DNA of 64,000 nucleotides. It comes from Hydrogenophaga sp. Its GTDB lineage: Bacteria; Pseudomonadota; Gammaproteobacteria; Burkholderiales; Burkholderiaceae_C. The DNA is taken from the NCBI RefSeq assembly GCF_022844385.1, contig NZ_JALHLX010000002.1, forward strand, positions 23,183 through 87,182. Reading direction: 5' to 3'. Below the pieces are notes generated by a model that saw nothing but the letters and a program-made list of their open reading frames with translations, did no database searches and was not told the DNA's origin. A program made the position numbers and the translations under genes. Below are positions 25,978 to 35,362 of the stretch, in pieces. Every line of letters starts with the position of its first letter. The first letter of the stretch is position 1.

Positions 25978-28900
25978 CTAGCCGAGCTGGCGCAGCTCGC
26001 GCAGCGCAACCGAGACAGGCGCCAGATCGGGCGCCAGACTCGCGATGCTCTCGTGCATGTCGTTGATGCGCGCGATCGCCTTCGCATGTTGCTCCTGCCA
26101 CTCGGCCAGCGTCTGCTGGCTGCTGAGCAGCGAGTGCACCAGCTGACCGGCAATCGAATACACGTCGTCGCGCGCACTGGCGCGGGCCTGCGACTGCCAC
26201 AGCGAATCGGTCGGCAGTTGGCCGATGCGCTGACGCCAGCGGTCCAGGCCCAGCGTGTTCTCGATCGCAAAGTAGGTGCGCGCCGCCTGCTCCAGCGTGC
26301 TGCCGGCCTTGGCCGCCACGTCCACCAGGTCGAGCACCGGGTACAGGTGGTCCAGCACGGTGAGGTCCTCAGCGAGTTGGGCGTCCACCCCGGCCTGCAC
26401 CAGGCGGGCGCTGGCGGCTTGCCATGAGGCCAGCGCGGTTGCGGGCAGCCACTGCTCGACGTGCTCTCGCAGCATGCGGGCCGCAGGTCGGTACTTGGCA
26501 ATCAAGGTGGGCAGGTCGCCCTGGCCGCGGTGGCGCAGCATCCAGCGGCTGGCGCGCTGCGCGATGGTGGCCAGCTGCGTGAGCAGGCTCAGCTGCAGCT
26601 CGGTCGTGACCTTGTTGTCCAGCGCGTCGATCTGGTCCCAGATCGGCTCCAGCGCAAACACCTCACGCGCCAGCGTGTAGGCGCTGACCACCTCGGCTGC
26701 GGTGCACGATGCCTCATTGGCCAGGAAGTTGACGAAGGTCGCGCCCACCCGGTTGACCACGGTGTTGGTCATGAAGGTGGCAATGATTTCGCGCTTGAGC
26801 GGGTGTTGCGCAATGGCGTCCGCATGGCGCTCGCCCAGCACCGCGGGGAAATACATCTTGAGAACACGCGCGAAGAACGGGTCGTCGGGCAGGCTGCTCG
26901 CGCACAGCTCGTCAAACAGGTTCATCTTGGCGTACGCCATGAGCACGGCATTCTCGGGACGGGTCAGGCCCTTCCCTTCGCGCTTGCGTTTGGCCAGTTC
27001 CTCGTCGACGGGCAGGAACTCGATGGCGCGCTTGAGCAGGCCGATGTGTTCGAGCCAGCGCATCAGGTTTTGCTGTCCATCGAGCAGGTACACGGGCCGG
27101 GTGGCGGCCAGCTCGATCTGCTGCGTCTGGTAGTAGTTGTCCTGCAGCACGAGCAGCCCAACCTCGTCGGTCATGCTCGCCAGCAGGTCGTTGCGGCTCT
27201 CCAGCGTGAGCCCACCGGCTTCCTGCACGGCGCCCAGCAGGATCTTGATGTTGACCTCGTGGTCGGAGCAGTCCACGCCGGCGGAGTTGTCGATGGCGTC
27301 GGTGTAGATCAGGCCGCCGGCCTGGGCGAATTCGATGCGGCCGTTCTGCGTGCAGCCGAGGTTGCCGCCTTCGCCGAACACCTTGCAGCGCAGCTCGTTG
27401 CCGTTGACGCGGAAGGCGTCACCCGCCTTGTCGCCCACCTGGGCGTGGCTCTCGTAGCTGGCCTTCACATAGGTGCCGATGCCGCCGTTGTAGAGCAGAT
27501 CCACCGGCGCCTTGAGGATGGCGTTGAGCAGCTCGTTGGGCGCCATGGCGGTGGCCTCGGTGCCGATCGCGGCGCGCGCCTGCGGGCTCAAGGGGATGGA
27601 CTTGGCGCTGCGCGGGAAGACGCCACCGCCCTCGCTGATGAGCCCCTTGTCGTAGTCGTCCCAGCTCGAACGCGGCAGTTTGAACAGGCGCTCGCGCTCG
27701 GCAAAGCTGGCCGCAACGTCGGGGCTCGGGTCGATGAAGACGTGGCGGTGGTCGAAGGCCAGCACCAGCTTGATTTGGGTGGACAACAGCATGCCGTTGC
27801 CGAACACGTCGCCCGACATGTCGCCGATGCCGGCCACGGTGAAGGGCTGGGTCTGTGTGTCCACGCCGAGGCCGCGGAAATGGCGCTTGACCGACTCCCA
27901 GGCGCCGCGCGCGGTGATGCCCATCTTCTTGTGGTCGTAGCCCACCGAGCCGCCGGAGGCGAAGGCGTCGCCCAGCCAGAAGCCGTAGGCGGCGCTCACG
28001 CTGTTGGCGATGTCGCTGAAAGTGGCCGTGCCCTTGTCGGCGGCGACCACCAGGTAGGGGTCGTCCTCGTCGTGTCGCACCACATCGGTTGGCGGCACCA
28101 CCGCCCCCTGGACCATGTTGTCGGTGATGTCGAGCAGACCCGACAGGAAGGTCTTGTAGCAAGTCACGCCTTCGGCCAGAAAAGCCTCTCGATCGCTGGC
28201 GAGTGGCGCCTTCTTCAGCACGAAGCCGCCCTTGGAGCCCACCGGCACGATCACCGTGTTCTTCACCATCTGCGCCTTCACCAAACCCAGGATCTCGGTG
28301 CGGAAATCTTCGCGCCGGTCGGACCAGCGCAGGCCACCGCGTGCGACCTTGCCGCCACGCAGGTGCACACCCTCGACGCGCGGGGAGTACACCCAGATCT
28401 CGAACAAGGGTTTGGGTTCTGGCACGTTGGGAATGTCGCGCGGGCTGAGCTTGAAGCTCATGCACTCTTTGCCGAGCTGGTAGGCGTTGGTGCGCAGCGT
28501 GGCCTGGAGGGTGCTGAGGAACTGGCGCAGCACGCGGTCTTCTTCCAGACTGGCCACCTCGGCGAGTTGGGCTTCCAGCACTTGCACTTTGGCATTGATG
28601 CGCTCCGCGCGCGCGTCGGCCTTCGCCGGGTCGAAGCGCGTCGCGAACAACTCGGCCAGGCCTTGCGCGATCGCCGGGTTTTTGTTCAGCGTGTCTTCGA
28701 TGTAGCTCTGGCTGAACGCGAAGCCCAGTTGCTTGAAGTAGCGCACATAGGCGCGCAGCACGGAAATGGCGCGGGCATCGAGTTCGGTGGAGAGCACCAG
28801 GCGGTTGAGGGCATCGCTCTCCACCTCCTGACGCCAGACCGCGTGGAACAGTTCCTCGAAACGGAACTTGAGGCGATCCACGTCCAGCGGCTGGGCAAAC

Positions 28901-30606
28901 TGCAGGCCCCAGTCGTGGATCCAGTAGCCGGGTGCAGCGAGGTGGTAAGGGTGCTCATCGAGGACACGAGCCCCCATGGACTCCATCACCGGCATGGCGT
29001 CCGACAGGGTGATCTTCTGCGTGGCGTAGGTCTTCAAGCGCACCTGCCCCTGGCGCTCGTAGAGCTTGAGCGCGAGGGGGTGCTGTTCGCTCAGTCCGCA
29101 GAGCACGGCCGCGTCACTGGCGGCGGTGTCGGCGTCGAAGTGCTCGCGGTAGGCGGTCGGGAACGCGGCCACCACCGCCTCCAGCCCGCTGGCGTTGCGA
29201 CCGTTGTGGGCGACGAGCAGCACGGCGTTCACACCGTCCACCCAGCGCTTGCAGGCCTCGGCCACACGGGCTTCGAGCGCGGCCAGGTCCACCTGCGCCG
29301 GCAGCCTGTCGTTGGCGCGCACGATGTAGTGGATGCGCGCGAGCGCGCTGTCGGTGAGCATGGGCGTGAACTCGACCGACGCCGCGTCGAAGGCCTCGGT
29401 GAAAATCGCCCCGAGCTTCACCCGCAGCTCGGTGGTGTACACATCGCGCGGCACGTACACCAGCAGCGACGCCAGGCGGCCGAAGGCGCCGCGGCGCATG
29501 AAGAGACGCACACGTTGGCGCTCCTGCAAGCGCAGGATGCCCATGGCGTGTTGCTCCAGCGTGGCGGCGTCGATCTGCAGCATCTCGTCGCGCGGGTAGG
29601 TCTCCAGGATGGCCTGCAAGGCCTTGTGCGCATGGCTGCCCGTGACCACGCCGGCATGGGCCATCACCTGTGCCACATGCTGGCGCACCACCGGGATCTG
29701 CTCCACCGACGCGGCATACGCCGCCGAGGTATACAGGCCCATGAAACGGCTTTCGCCCACCAGCTGGCCGCTGGCGTCCAGGCGCTTGACGCTGATGACA
29801 TCCAGCCAGGCCGGGCGGTGCACGGTGGAGCGGCTCATCGCCTTGGTGGACAGCACCAGACCGGGGTCGGACACAAACTGCTCTGCGGGCTGGGCCGGCA
29901 GAACCTGGGTGCCAGGGGCCTTGAGCAAGCCCAGCGCCGTGCCCGGCACAGGCACCAGCACCTTGCCCTTGAGCTCGTAGTCTTCGGCCGCCAGAAACGT
30001 GAAGTGGCCTTGTTCGAGCCAGGTCAGAAAGGACTTGGCTTCGTCGGCCACCGAAGCGTCCAGTGCGGTGAAGCTGGCGTTGAGCACCTGCACGCGAGAG
30101 AGCATGGCGCGCCAGTCCTGCACGGCCAGGCGGACATCCTGCAAGGTGTCCTCAATGGTTTTGCGCAGCGCAAGCGCCTCGGGGTCGGAGGCAAGCCGGT
30201 CGCACTCGACCAGGATGCACGAGACCACCTGCCCCTCGCCAGCGCCGGCCTGTGCAGCGCCGATGATCTCCACGACATGGCCGGCCGCGTCGCGCGTGAC
30301 GCGCAACAAGGGATGGACGATCCAGTGCAAGGTGCGCCCGCTTCGGTTGACCGCCATGCCCACCGAGTCCACCAGAAACGGCAGGTCGGGGTGCACGATC
30401 TGCAACACGTGCGTGCCGCTCTCGGGTGCCTGCTCCCGGGACAGATCCAGGATCTGAACGCGCACCTCGCCCGCTGCCGAGGCGCTCAGCAACGCCTGGT
30501 GGGCAGCGGCCATGGTCTGCAGCAGGGCGGGGTCGCGACTGCGCAGCTCCTCGGGATCGGCGGCGGCAAAGTACAGGTCCTGGAAACTCGGGTTCATGGT
30601 CGGCAT
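25978..30606 (-). CDS. gdhB: NAD-glutamate dehydrogenase, 180-kDa class
   Basis: About 1542 residues; members of this class run to about 1600. The N-terminal half holds ACT-like regulatory regions and a long helical part. The catalytic domain in the second half shows GGKVARGGLRWSDRREDFRTE, VPVGSKGGFVLKK, the NAD fold near GIGDMSGDVFGNGML, and FGEGGNLGCTQ. It deaminates glutamate to 2-oxoglutarate with NAD and serves catabolism. The gene is transcribed alone. The start is uncertain: ATG 30606 or ATG 30597 (MNPSFQDLY); the frame also reaches a TTG at 30618. None has a clear ribosome site. Confidence 0.9.
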   Translation of the reverse strand: MPTMNPSFQDLYFAAADPEELRSRDPALLQTMAAAHQALLSASAAGEVRVQILDLSREQAPESGTHVLQIVHPDLPFLVDSVGMAVNRSGRTLHWIVHPLLRVTRDAAGHVVEIIGAAQAGAGEGQVVSCILVECDRLASDPEALALRKTIEDTLQDVRLAVQDWRAMLSRVQVLNASFTALDASVADEAKSFLTWLEQGHFTFLAAEDYELKGKVLVPVPGTALGLLKAPGTQVLPAQPAEQFVSDPGLVLSTKAMSRSTVHRPAWLDVISVKRLDASGQLVGESRFMGLYTSAAYAASVEQIPVVRQHVAQVMAHAGVVTGSHAHKALQAILETYPRDEMLQIDAATLEQHAMGILRLQERQRVRLFMRRGAFGRLASLLVYVPRDVYTTELRVKLGAIFTEAFDAASVEFTPMLTDSALARIHYIVRANDRLPAQVDLAALEARVAEACKRWVDGVNAVLLVAHNGRNASGLEAVVAAFPTAYREHFDADTAASDAAVLCGLSEQHPLALKLYERQGQVRLKTYATQKITLSDAMPVMESMGARVLDEHPYHLAAPGYWIHDWGLQFAQPLDVDRLKFRFEELFHAVWRQEVESDALNRLVLSTELDARAISVLRAYVRYFKQLGFAFSQSYIEDTLNKNPAIAQGLAELFATRFDPAKADARAERINAKVQVLEAQLAEVASLEEDRVLRQFLSTLQATLRTNAYQLGKECMSFKLSPRDIPNVPEPKPLFEIWVYSPRVEGVHLRGGKVARGGLRWSDRREDFRTEILGLVKAQMVKNTVIVPVGSKGGFVLKKAPLASDREAFLAEGVTCYKTFLSGLLDITDNMVQGAVVPPTDVVRHDEDDPYLVVAADKGTATFSDIANSVSAAYGFWLGDAFASGGSVGYDHKKMGITARGAWESVKRHFRGLGVDTQTQPFTVAGIGDMSGDVFGNGMLLSTQIKLVLAFDHRHVFIDPSPDVAASFAERERLFKLPRSSWDDYDKGLISEGGGVFPRSAKSIPLSPQARAAIGTEATAMAPNELLNAILKAPVDLLYNGGIGTYVKASYESHAQVGDKAGDAFRVNGNELRCKVFGEGGNLGCTQNGRIEFAQAGGLIYTDAIDNSAGVDCSDHEVNIKILLGAVQEAGGLTLESRNDLLASMTDEVGLLVLQDNYYQTQQIELAATRPVYLLDGQQNLMRWLEHIGLLKRAIEFLPVDEELAKRKREGKGLTRPENAVLMAYAKMNLFDELCASSLPDDPFFARVLKMYFPAVLGERHADAIAQHPLKREIIATFMTNTVVNRVGATFVNFLANEASCTAAEVVSAYTLAREVFALEPIWDQIDALDNKVTTELQLSLLTQLATIAQRASRWMLRHRGQGDLPTLIAKYRPAARMLREHVEQWLPATALASWQAASARLVQAGVDAQLAEDLTVLDHLYPVLDLVDVAAKAGSTLEQAARTYFAIENTLGLDRWRQRIGQLPTDSLWQSQARASARDDVYSIAGQLVHSLLSSQQTLAEWQEQHAKAIARINDMHESIASLAPDLAPVSVALRELRQLG

Positions 30607-30750
30607 CCGGTCAAGCAAAGGGTGGGCAGGCTGAGCGCGATTCTAGGATTGCCCCAGCGGGCAAAACTGCCCCAGACAAGGATTGCATGGCCCCATGCCA
30701 TGGCTTCATGCGACAAACGCATGATGCGCCTGCGCGCGTGACTTCGCCAT

Positions 30751-30775
30751 GAAAAAAACCCCGCAGGGCGGGGTT
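30751..30775 (-). terminator. Terminator after the DUF1178 gene
   Basis: Read on the minus strand, AACCCCGC pairs with GCGGGGTT around a 3-base loop and is followed by a run of seven T (plus-strand A at 30752-30758). It lies about 30 bp past the DUF1178 stop and closes the long minus-strand run that contains the nuo genes. Confidence 0.9.
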
Positions 30776-30806
30776 GGATGGAGTCTGGATGGCGGCTACA
30801 AAAGCG

Positions 30807-31280
30807 CTACTGAAGGGTTTCCTTGACCGCTGGCACCAGGGGGAGCGCGATCACCTCGATGCCCTCCTCCAGCATGGCCAGGGCTTCCTGGGGACTGGCC
30901 TCGCCCCGGATGTTGCGATGCTCGGTCTCGCCGCTGTGCATCGCGCGGGCCTCGTCGGCAAAACGCTCGCCCACATCCTCGGTGTTCGCCACCACCTCGC
31001 GCAGCGCCCTGAGCATGCGGGCCTGCAGGGCAGCGAGCTCGGAACTCGTGGCGTGGTTGCTCATCGCCACGGACGTGCCGGTCGGCATGGACGGTAGGGG
31101 CTCATCTCGCCCGGAACGCAGGTTCAGGCGCGGCGCCGAGAGCTTCTTGTGGATGTGCGCATCGCCACACAGCGGGCACGTGACCAGGCCACGACCCAGC
31201 TGGCTCACGAAGTCGTCTTCGGAGCCAAACCAGCCTTCAAATTCGTGCTGGTGAGCGCATTGGAGGTTGAGAACCTTCAT
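30807..31280 (-). CDS. DUF1178 family protein with zinc-ribbon-like N-terminus
   Basis: The 157-residue protein starts MKVLNLQCAHQHEFEGWFGS, followed by TCPLCGDAHIHKKLSAPRLN. The cysteines C8, and CPLC near residue 43 may bind a metal, as the DUF1178 N-terminal region resembles FmdB-type ribbons. The rest is helical. Function is unknown. Its ATG overlaps the NUDIX stop by four bases, so it is the last gene of that coupled pair. Confidence 0.85.
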   Translation of the reverse strand: MKVLNLQCAHQHEFEGWFGSEDDFVSQLGRGLVTCPLCGDAHIHKKLSAPRLNLRSGRDEPLPSMPTGTSVAMSNHATSSELAALQARMLRALREVVANTEDVGERFADEARAMHSGETEHRNIRGEASPQEALAMLEEGIEVIALPLVPAVKETLQ

Positions 31281-31885
31281 GAGCTGGATTGTCCCGCCAA
31301 AAGCGAGGTCGCTGCATCCTTCCATGCCAGCGGCCATTCGCCGCTCTGCACGTTCTGCAGCCACATCGACCCGATGAGCGTCTTGCTGTCGATCACCTCA
31401 CCGCTGAAACACCAGGCCCGAAGCTCGGCAGGCGTGGCGGTGAACACGTCGAGAAACTCGCCGTCGTCAAGCTGTCGCTCGCCGAGCGAGAGACCACGTG
31501 CGAACCAGATGTCGATGGTCTCGTCGGAGTACGCCACGGTGGGCGCCAGGCGGCCGGCACAGGCCCACTCGCGCGCGCTGTAGCCGGTTTCCTCCAGGAG
31601 TTCTCGCTGCGCGCACATGAGGCTGTCCTCGCCTTCGTCGAGCTTGCCGGCGGGGAATTCGATCATCACCGACTGCATGGGGTGGCGAAACTGGCGCTCC
31701 AGCACCACACGGCCATCGTCGAGCAGGCCGATGACCATGACCGCACCGGGGTGCAACACGTATTCGCGTGTGGCCTCGGCGCCATTGGGCAGGCGCACCG
31801 TGTCGCGCACCACGTGAAGGAAGTTGCCGCGCAACAGCTCGGTGCGCAAGAGCGGCGTTTCGATCAGGTGGCTGTCGTCGTTCAT
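31277..31885 (-). CDS. NUDIX hydrolase, ADP-ribose pyrophosphatase-like
   Basis: The 202-residue protein has a complete Nudix box: GKLDEGEDSLMCAQRELLEE then TGY, matching GX5EX7REUXEEXGU. The upstream VVLERQFRHP and EFPAGKL are typical of ADP-ribose/ADP-sugar pyrophosphatases. It would cleave ADP-ribose to AMP and ribose 5-phosphate with Mg. Its position after the complex I genes, between DUF2818 and DUF1178 genes, is conserved in Burkholderiales as far as I recall. It overlaps the DUF1178 start by four bases. Confidence 0.88.
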   Translation of the reverse strand: MNDDSHLIETPLLRTELLRGNFLHVVRDTVRLPNGAEATREYVLHPGAVMVIGLLDDGRVVLERQFRHPMQSVMIEFPAGKLDEGEDSLMCAQRELLEETGYSAREWACAGRLAPTVAYSDETIDIWFARGLSLGERQLDDGEFLDVFTATPAELRAWCFSGEVIDSKTLIGSMWLQNVQSGEWPLAWKDAATSLLAGQSSS

Positions 31886-31972
31886 GTCAGTGCCGCACGG
31901 CCGCCCGAAGGCAATGACTCGCCCCCTCGGGGGGCAGCGATAAGTGAAACGATGAGCGTGGGGGTGAGCAAC
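31886..31972 (-). repeat. Dispersed intergenic repeat, copy B
   Basis: The gap between the DUF2818 and NUDIX genes is filled by this element. On the minus strand it starts after the DUF2818 stop with CACCCCCACGCTC, contains TCGCTGCCCCCCGAGGGGG, and ends with the complement of GGCCGCCCGAAGGCAAT. It shares the first two blocks with copy A at 12400-12490 and the last block with copy C at 59783-59843. The GC-rich palindromic core could form a hairpin. Confidence 0.6.
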
Positions 31973-32275
31973 TCAACCCCGGTGGCGGTAGAGGTAGCGG
32001 TAGACGAAGCCGGGAAAGGCCAGCGTGATGAAGAGTGCGCCGGTGGTCGCGTAGAACTCCCAGCCCTGGGGTGCGATCTGCCCGGCGCGCTGCTCCAGCC
32101 CAAGGCCAATGGCACCCACGATGAAATACATCAGCACCAGCTCGGCCAGCCGGATCCACAGCGTCTTGGGCAAGCTGCGCGGAATCACGGCGAGCCACCG
32201 TTCGTTGACAAAGGGCAGGTTGGCCGCCACCAGTGCGGCGATCAACACCAGCCAGACAGAAAAGCTTTGGTTCAT
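31973..32275 (-). CDS. DUF2818 family small membrane protein
   Basis: The 100-residue protein begins MNQSFSVWLVLIAALVAANLPF and has three hydrophobic segments (about 6-22, 46-66, 76-92). A conserved NLPFVNERWL stretch links the first two. It follows nuoN by 56 bp, a placement typical of betaproteobacteria, so it may be an accessory or assembly factor linked with complex I. No activity is known. The start is ATG 32275 rather than the upstream in-frame codon at 32299. Confidence 0.85.
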   Translation of the reverse strand: MNQSFSVWLVLIAALVAANLPFVNERWLAVIPRSLPKTLWIRLAELVLMYFIVGAIGLGLEQRAGQIAPQGWEFYATTGALFITLAFPGFVYRYLYRHRG

Positions 32276-32331
32276 GGTGAAGGTGTGAGCCGGCCCCACC
32301 GGTGAAGTTCACCGCTGCGGGCCCAGAGGTT

Positions 32332-33828
32332 TCAGGCGAGCAGCGCGGCCACCGCCTGTGCGCACAAGGCCATGAGGCCACCGGGCAATATGCCCAGCAA
32401 CAGCACCAGCGCACCGTTGACCGACAGCACCGAGCGCGCGTCCAGTCCGGCCTCGATCTCCGCGGTCTGCGTGGGCGCGTCGAAGTACATGACCTTGACC
32501 AGGCGCAGGTAGTAAAAGGCACCGATCAACGACATGATCACGGCGAACACAGCAAGACCCACGTAGAACACGCCGCTGGAAGCCAGCAGGGCCTGCAGCA
32601 CCGAGAGCTTGGCGTAAAAGCCCACGAGAGGCGGCACACCGGCCAGCGAGAACATGCAGATAGCCATGACGCCGGCGTAGAGCGGGCTGCGCTGGTTCAG
32701 GCCGGCCAGGTCGCTGATGTTCTCCGATTCAAAGCCACTGCGGGAGAGCAGCAGGATCACGCCGAAGGTGCCCAGCGTGGTCAGCACATAGGTGATGACG
32801 TAGAACATGGACGAGCTGTAGGCGTTGGCCATGTTGCCGGTATCACCGTTCACCACGCCGGCCAGCAGGCCGAGCAGCATGAAGCCCATCTGCGCAATGG
32901 TGGAAAACGCGAGCATGCGTTTGAGGTTGGTCTGGGCAATGGCAGCAAAGTTGCCGACCAGCAGCGACATGACGGCGAGCACACCCAGCATCTGCTGCCA
33001 GTCGAAGGCGAGCGGTTGAAGGCCTTCGACCAACAGGCGAATGACAATGGCGAACGCCGCCAGCTTGGGCGCGCCGCCGATCATGAGCGTGACGGCCGTG
33101 GGTGCACCGTGGTACACGTCGGGCACCCACATGTGGAAGGGCACCACGCCGAGCTTGAAGGCCAGACCGGCCACCACAAACACCAGACCGAGCGTGAGCA
33201 CCTGGGCCGAGCCCTTGAGGGTGGCTTCACCGCCGGCAATGGCCTGCATCACCTCGGGCAGCGCCAACGAGCCGGTGGCGCCGTACACCATGGACAGGCC
33301 ATAGAGCAGGAATCCGCTGGCCAAGGCGCCCAGCACAAAGTACTTCATGGCCGCCTCGGTGGCCTGCACATCGTCGCGGCGCAGCGCCACGAGGGCGTAG
33401 CTGGAAAGCGTGAGCAGTTCCAGGCCGAGGTAGATCACCAGAAAGTTGTGGCCCGAGATCATGACGAACATGCCCAGCAACGCGAACATGGACAGCGTGA
33501 ACATCTCACCGCCGCGCAGCATGTCGCGCTGGCCAGCGTAGCCACGGCCGTAGACCAGCGTGACCATCATGGCGATTGTGGCAAAACACTTGAGCCAGTT
33601 GCCCAAGGGGTCGCTGACGATCATGCCGCCGAAGCCAGGGGTGGTGGTGCCCGAGACCGCAGCCATGGCAAGCAGCAACGCAACCGCGCCCAGCGACAGC
33701 AAGGTGAGCGCATAGGTCGCAGTGCGCAGAGCCGACTTCACCGACAGGTCGGCCAGCGCAATCACGCAGGCCATCGTCAGCAGAAGGATTTCAGGGTAGG
33801 CCGCGACCCAGCTGAGCTTGTCAATCAT
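32332..33828 (-). CDS. nuoN: NADH-quinone oxidoreductase subunit N
   Basis: The 498-residue protein has about fourteen TM helices and the antiporter-like fold of proton-pumping subunits. Landmarks are LGLELLTLSSYALVAL (the conserved glutamate helix) and FKLGVVPFHMWVPDVYHGAP. It is one of three pump modules of the complex I membrane arm. It is the last nuo gene of the set, with nuoM 34 bp upstream. Confidence 0.97.
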   Translation of the reverse strand: MIDKLSWVAAYPEILLLTMACVIALADLSVKSALRTATYALTLLSLGAVALLLAMAAVSGTTTPGFGGMIVSDPLGNWLKCFATIAMMVTLVYGRGYAGQRDMLRGGEMFTLSMFALLGMFVMISGHNFLVIYLGLELLTLSSYALVALRRDDVQATEAAMKYFVLGALASGFLLYGLSMVYGATGSLALPEVMQAIAGGEATLKGSAQVLTLGLVFVVAGLAFKLGVVPFHMWVPDVYHGAPTAVTLMIGGAPKLAAFAIVIRLLVEGLQPLAFDWQQMLGVLAVMSLLVGNFAAIAQTNLKRMLAFSTIAQMGFMLLGLLAGVVNGDTGNMANAYSSSMFYVITYVLTTLGTFGVILLLSRSGFESENISDLAGLNQRSPLYAGVMAICMFSLAGVPPLVGFYAKLSVLQALLASSGVFYVGLAVFAVIMSLIGAFYYLRLVKVMYFDAPTQTAEIEAGLDARSVLSVNGALVLLLGILPGGLMALCAQAVAALLA

Positions 33829-33862
33829 TGTTCGTTCTCTTGTGTCGTGTGGCGGGCCGGGC

Positions 33863-35341
33863 TCACTGGGGCAGCTTGGAAACCGCCACGTGGCGCAGCA
33901 ACTCCGCCACGGAAGCGTCCATCACGTCGGTGAAAGGCTTGGGGTACACGCCCATGAAGAGCACCGCCACCGCCAGCACCGCCATCACGAGGAATTCGCG
34001 CGCATTGAGGTCGACCAGGTTCTTCACGTTGTCGTTGCCCACCGCACCCAGGTAGACGCGCTTGTACATCCACAGCGAGTAAGCGGCGCCAAAGATCAGC
34101 GCCGAGGCGGCGAGCAGACCAATCCAGAAGTTGGCTTTCACCGCCGCCAGAATCACCATCCACTCGCCCACGAAACCGGCCGTGCCCGGCAGGCCGCAGT
34201 TGGCCATGGTGAACAGCAGCGCAAACGCCGCGAACTTGGGCATGGTGTTGACCACGCCGCCGTAGTCGGCGATCTCGCGCGAATGCACGCGGTCGTACAG
34301 CACGCCGATGCCCAGGAACATGGCAGCCGACACAAAGCCGTGCGCGATCATCTGCACGATGCCGCCCGACACGCCGAGATCGCTGAACACGAAGAAGCCC
34401 AGCGTGACGAAACCCATGTGCGCCACCGACGAATAAGCCACCAGCTTCTTCATGTCCTGCTGGACCATGGCCACCAGGCCCACGTAAATCACGGCCACGA
34501 GCGACAGCGCGATCATGAGCCATGCCCATTCTTGCGAGGCGTCGGGCAGGATGGGCAGTGAGAAGCGCAGGAAGCCATAGGCACCGAGCTTGAGCATGAT
34601 CGCCGCCAGCACGGCGGAGCCACCGGTGGGGGCTTCCACGTGCACGTCGGGCAACCAGGTGTGCACAGGCCACATCGGCACCTTCACCGCGAAGGCCGCG
34701 AAGAAGGCAAAGAACAGCAGGGTCTGGGCGGTGCCGCTCAGCGGCAGCTGGTACCAGTCGGCCAGTGCAAAACTACCGCCGGACACGGTGTAGAGGTAAA
34801 TCAAAGCCACCAGCATCAGGAGCGAGCCGAGCAGCGTGTACAGGAAGAACTTGAAGGCCGCGTAGATCTTGTTCGGGCCGCCCCAGATGCCGATGATCAG
34901 GTACATCGGGATCAGTGTGGCTTCGAAGAATACGTAGAACAGCATCGCGTCCTGCGCGCTGAAGACACCGATCATCAGACCCGAGAGGATCAGGAAGGCG
35001 CCCATGTACTGGTTCACGCGTGTGGTGATCGACTCCCAGCTGGCCACGATCACCACCACGTTGATGAACGCGGTCAGCAGGACCAGCCACAGCGAGATGC
35101 CGTCCACACCCAGGTGGTAGTGGATGTTGAAGTTCTCGATCCAGGGGGCCTTTTCAACGAACTGCAGCGCAGCCGAGCCCACCTCGAAGCCGGTGTAGAG
35201 CGGCACCGTGACCGCCAGGCCCACCACCGCACCCACCAGCGCGATCCAGCGCACCATGGGTGCCTGGTCGTCACGGCCCAGGGCCAGCAGCACGACGCCA
35301 AAAGCGATGGGCGTCCAGATGGCAAGGCTCAGCAAACCCAT
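33863..35341 (-). CDS. nuoM: NADH-quinone oxidoreductase subunit M
   Basis: The 492-residue membrane protein shows the pump-subunit motifs FEATLIPMYLIIGIWGG (conserved Glu) and KVPMWPVHTWLPDVHVEAPT (conserved Lys and His region). It forms a proton channel in the membrane arm of complex I. The start at 35341 (MGLLSLAIW) is 21 bp after the nuoL stop. Genes nuoL, nuoM and nuoN lie in the order usual for the operon. Confidence 0.97.
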   Translation of the reverse strand: MGLLSLAIWTPIAFGVVLLALGRDDQAPMVRWIALVGAVVGLAVTVPLYTGFEVGSAALQFVEKAPWIENFNIHYHLGVDGISLWLVLLTAFINVVVIVASWESITTRVNQYMGAFLILSGLMIGVFSAQDAMLFYVFFEATLIPMYLIIGIWGGPNKIYAAFKFFLYTLLGSLLMLVALIYLYTVSGGSFALADWYQLPLSGTAQTLLFFAFFAAFAVKVPMWPVHTWLPDVHVEAPTGGSAVLAAIMLKLGAYGFLRFSLPILPDASQEWAWLMIALSLVAVIYVGLVAMVQQDMKKLVAYSSVAHMGFVTLGFFVFSDLGVSGGIVQMIAHGFVSAAMFLGIGVLYDRVHSREIADYGGVVNTMPKFAAFALLFTMANCGLPGTAGFVGEWMVILAAVKANFWIGLLAASALIFGAAYSLWMYKRVYLGAVGNDNVKNLVDLNAREFLVMAVLAVAVLFMGVYPKPFTDVMDASVAELLRHVAVSKLPQ

Positions 35342-35362
35342 GATGTTCTTCTTCCTCTTGTT

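Noticed and set aside
26461-30741. 1426-codon open frame opposite the NAD-glutamate dehydrogenase gene
   Set aside because: It is striking for its length but consistent with codon bias on the opposite strand. It has no ribosome site or recognisable motif, and the sense gene is a full-length enzyme.
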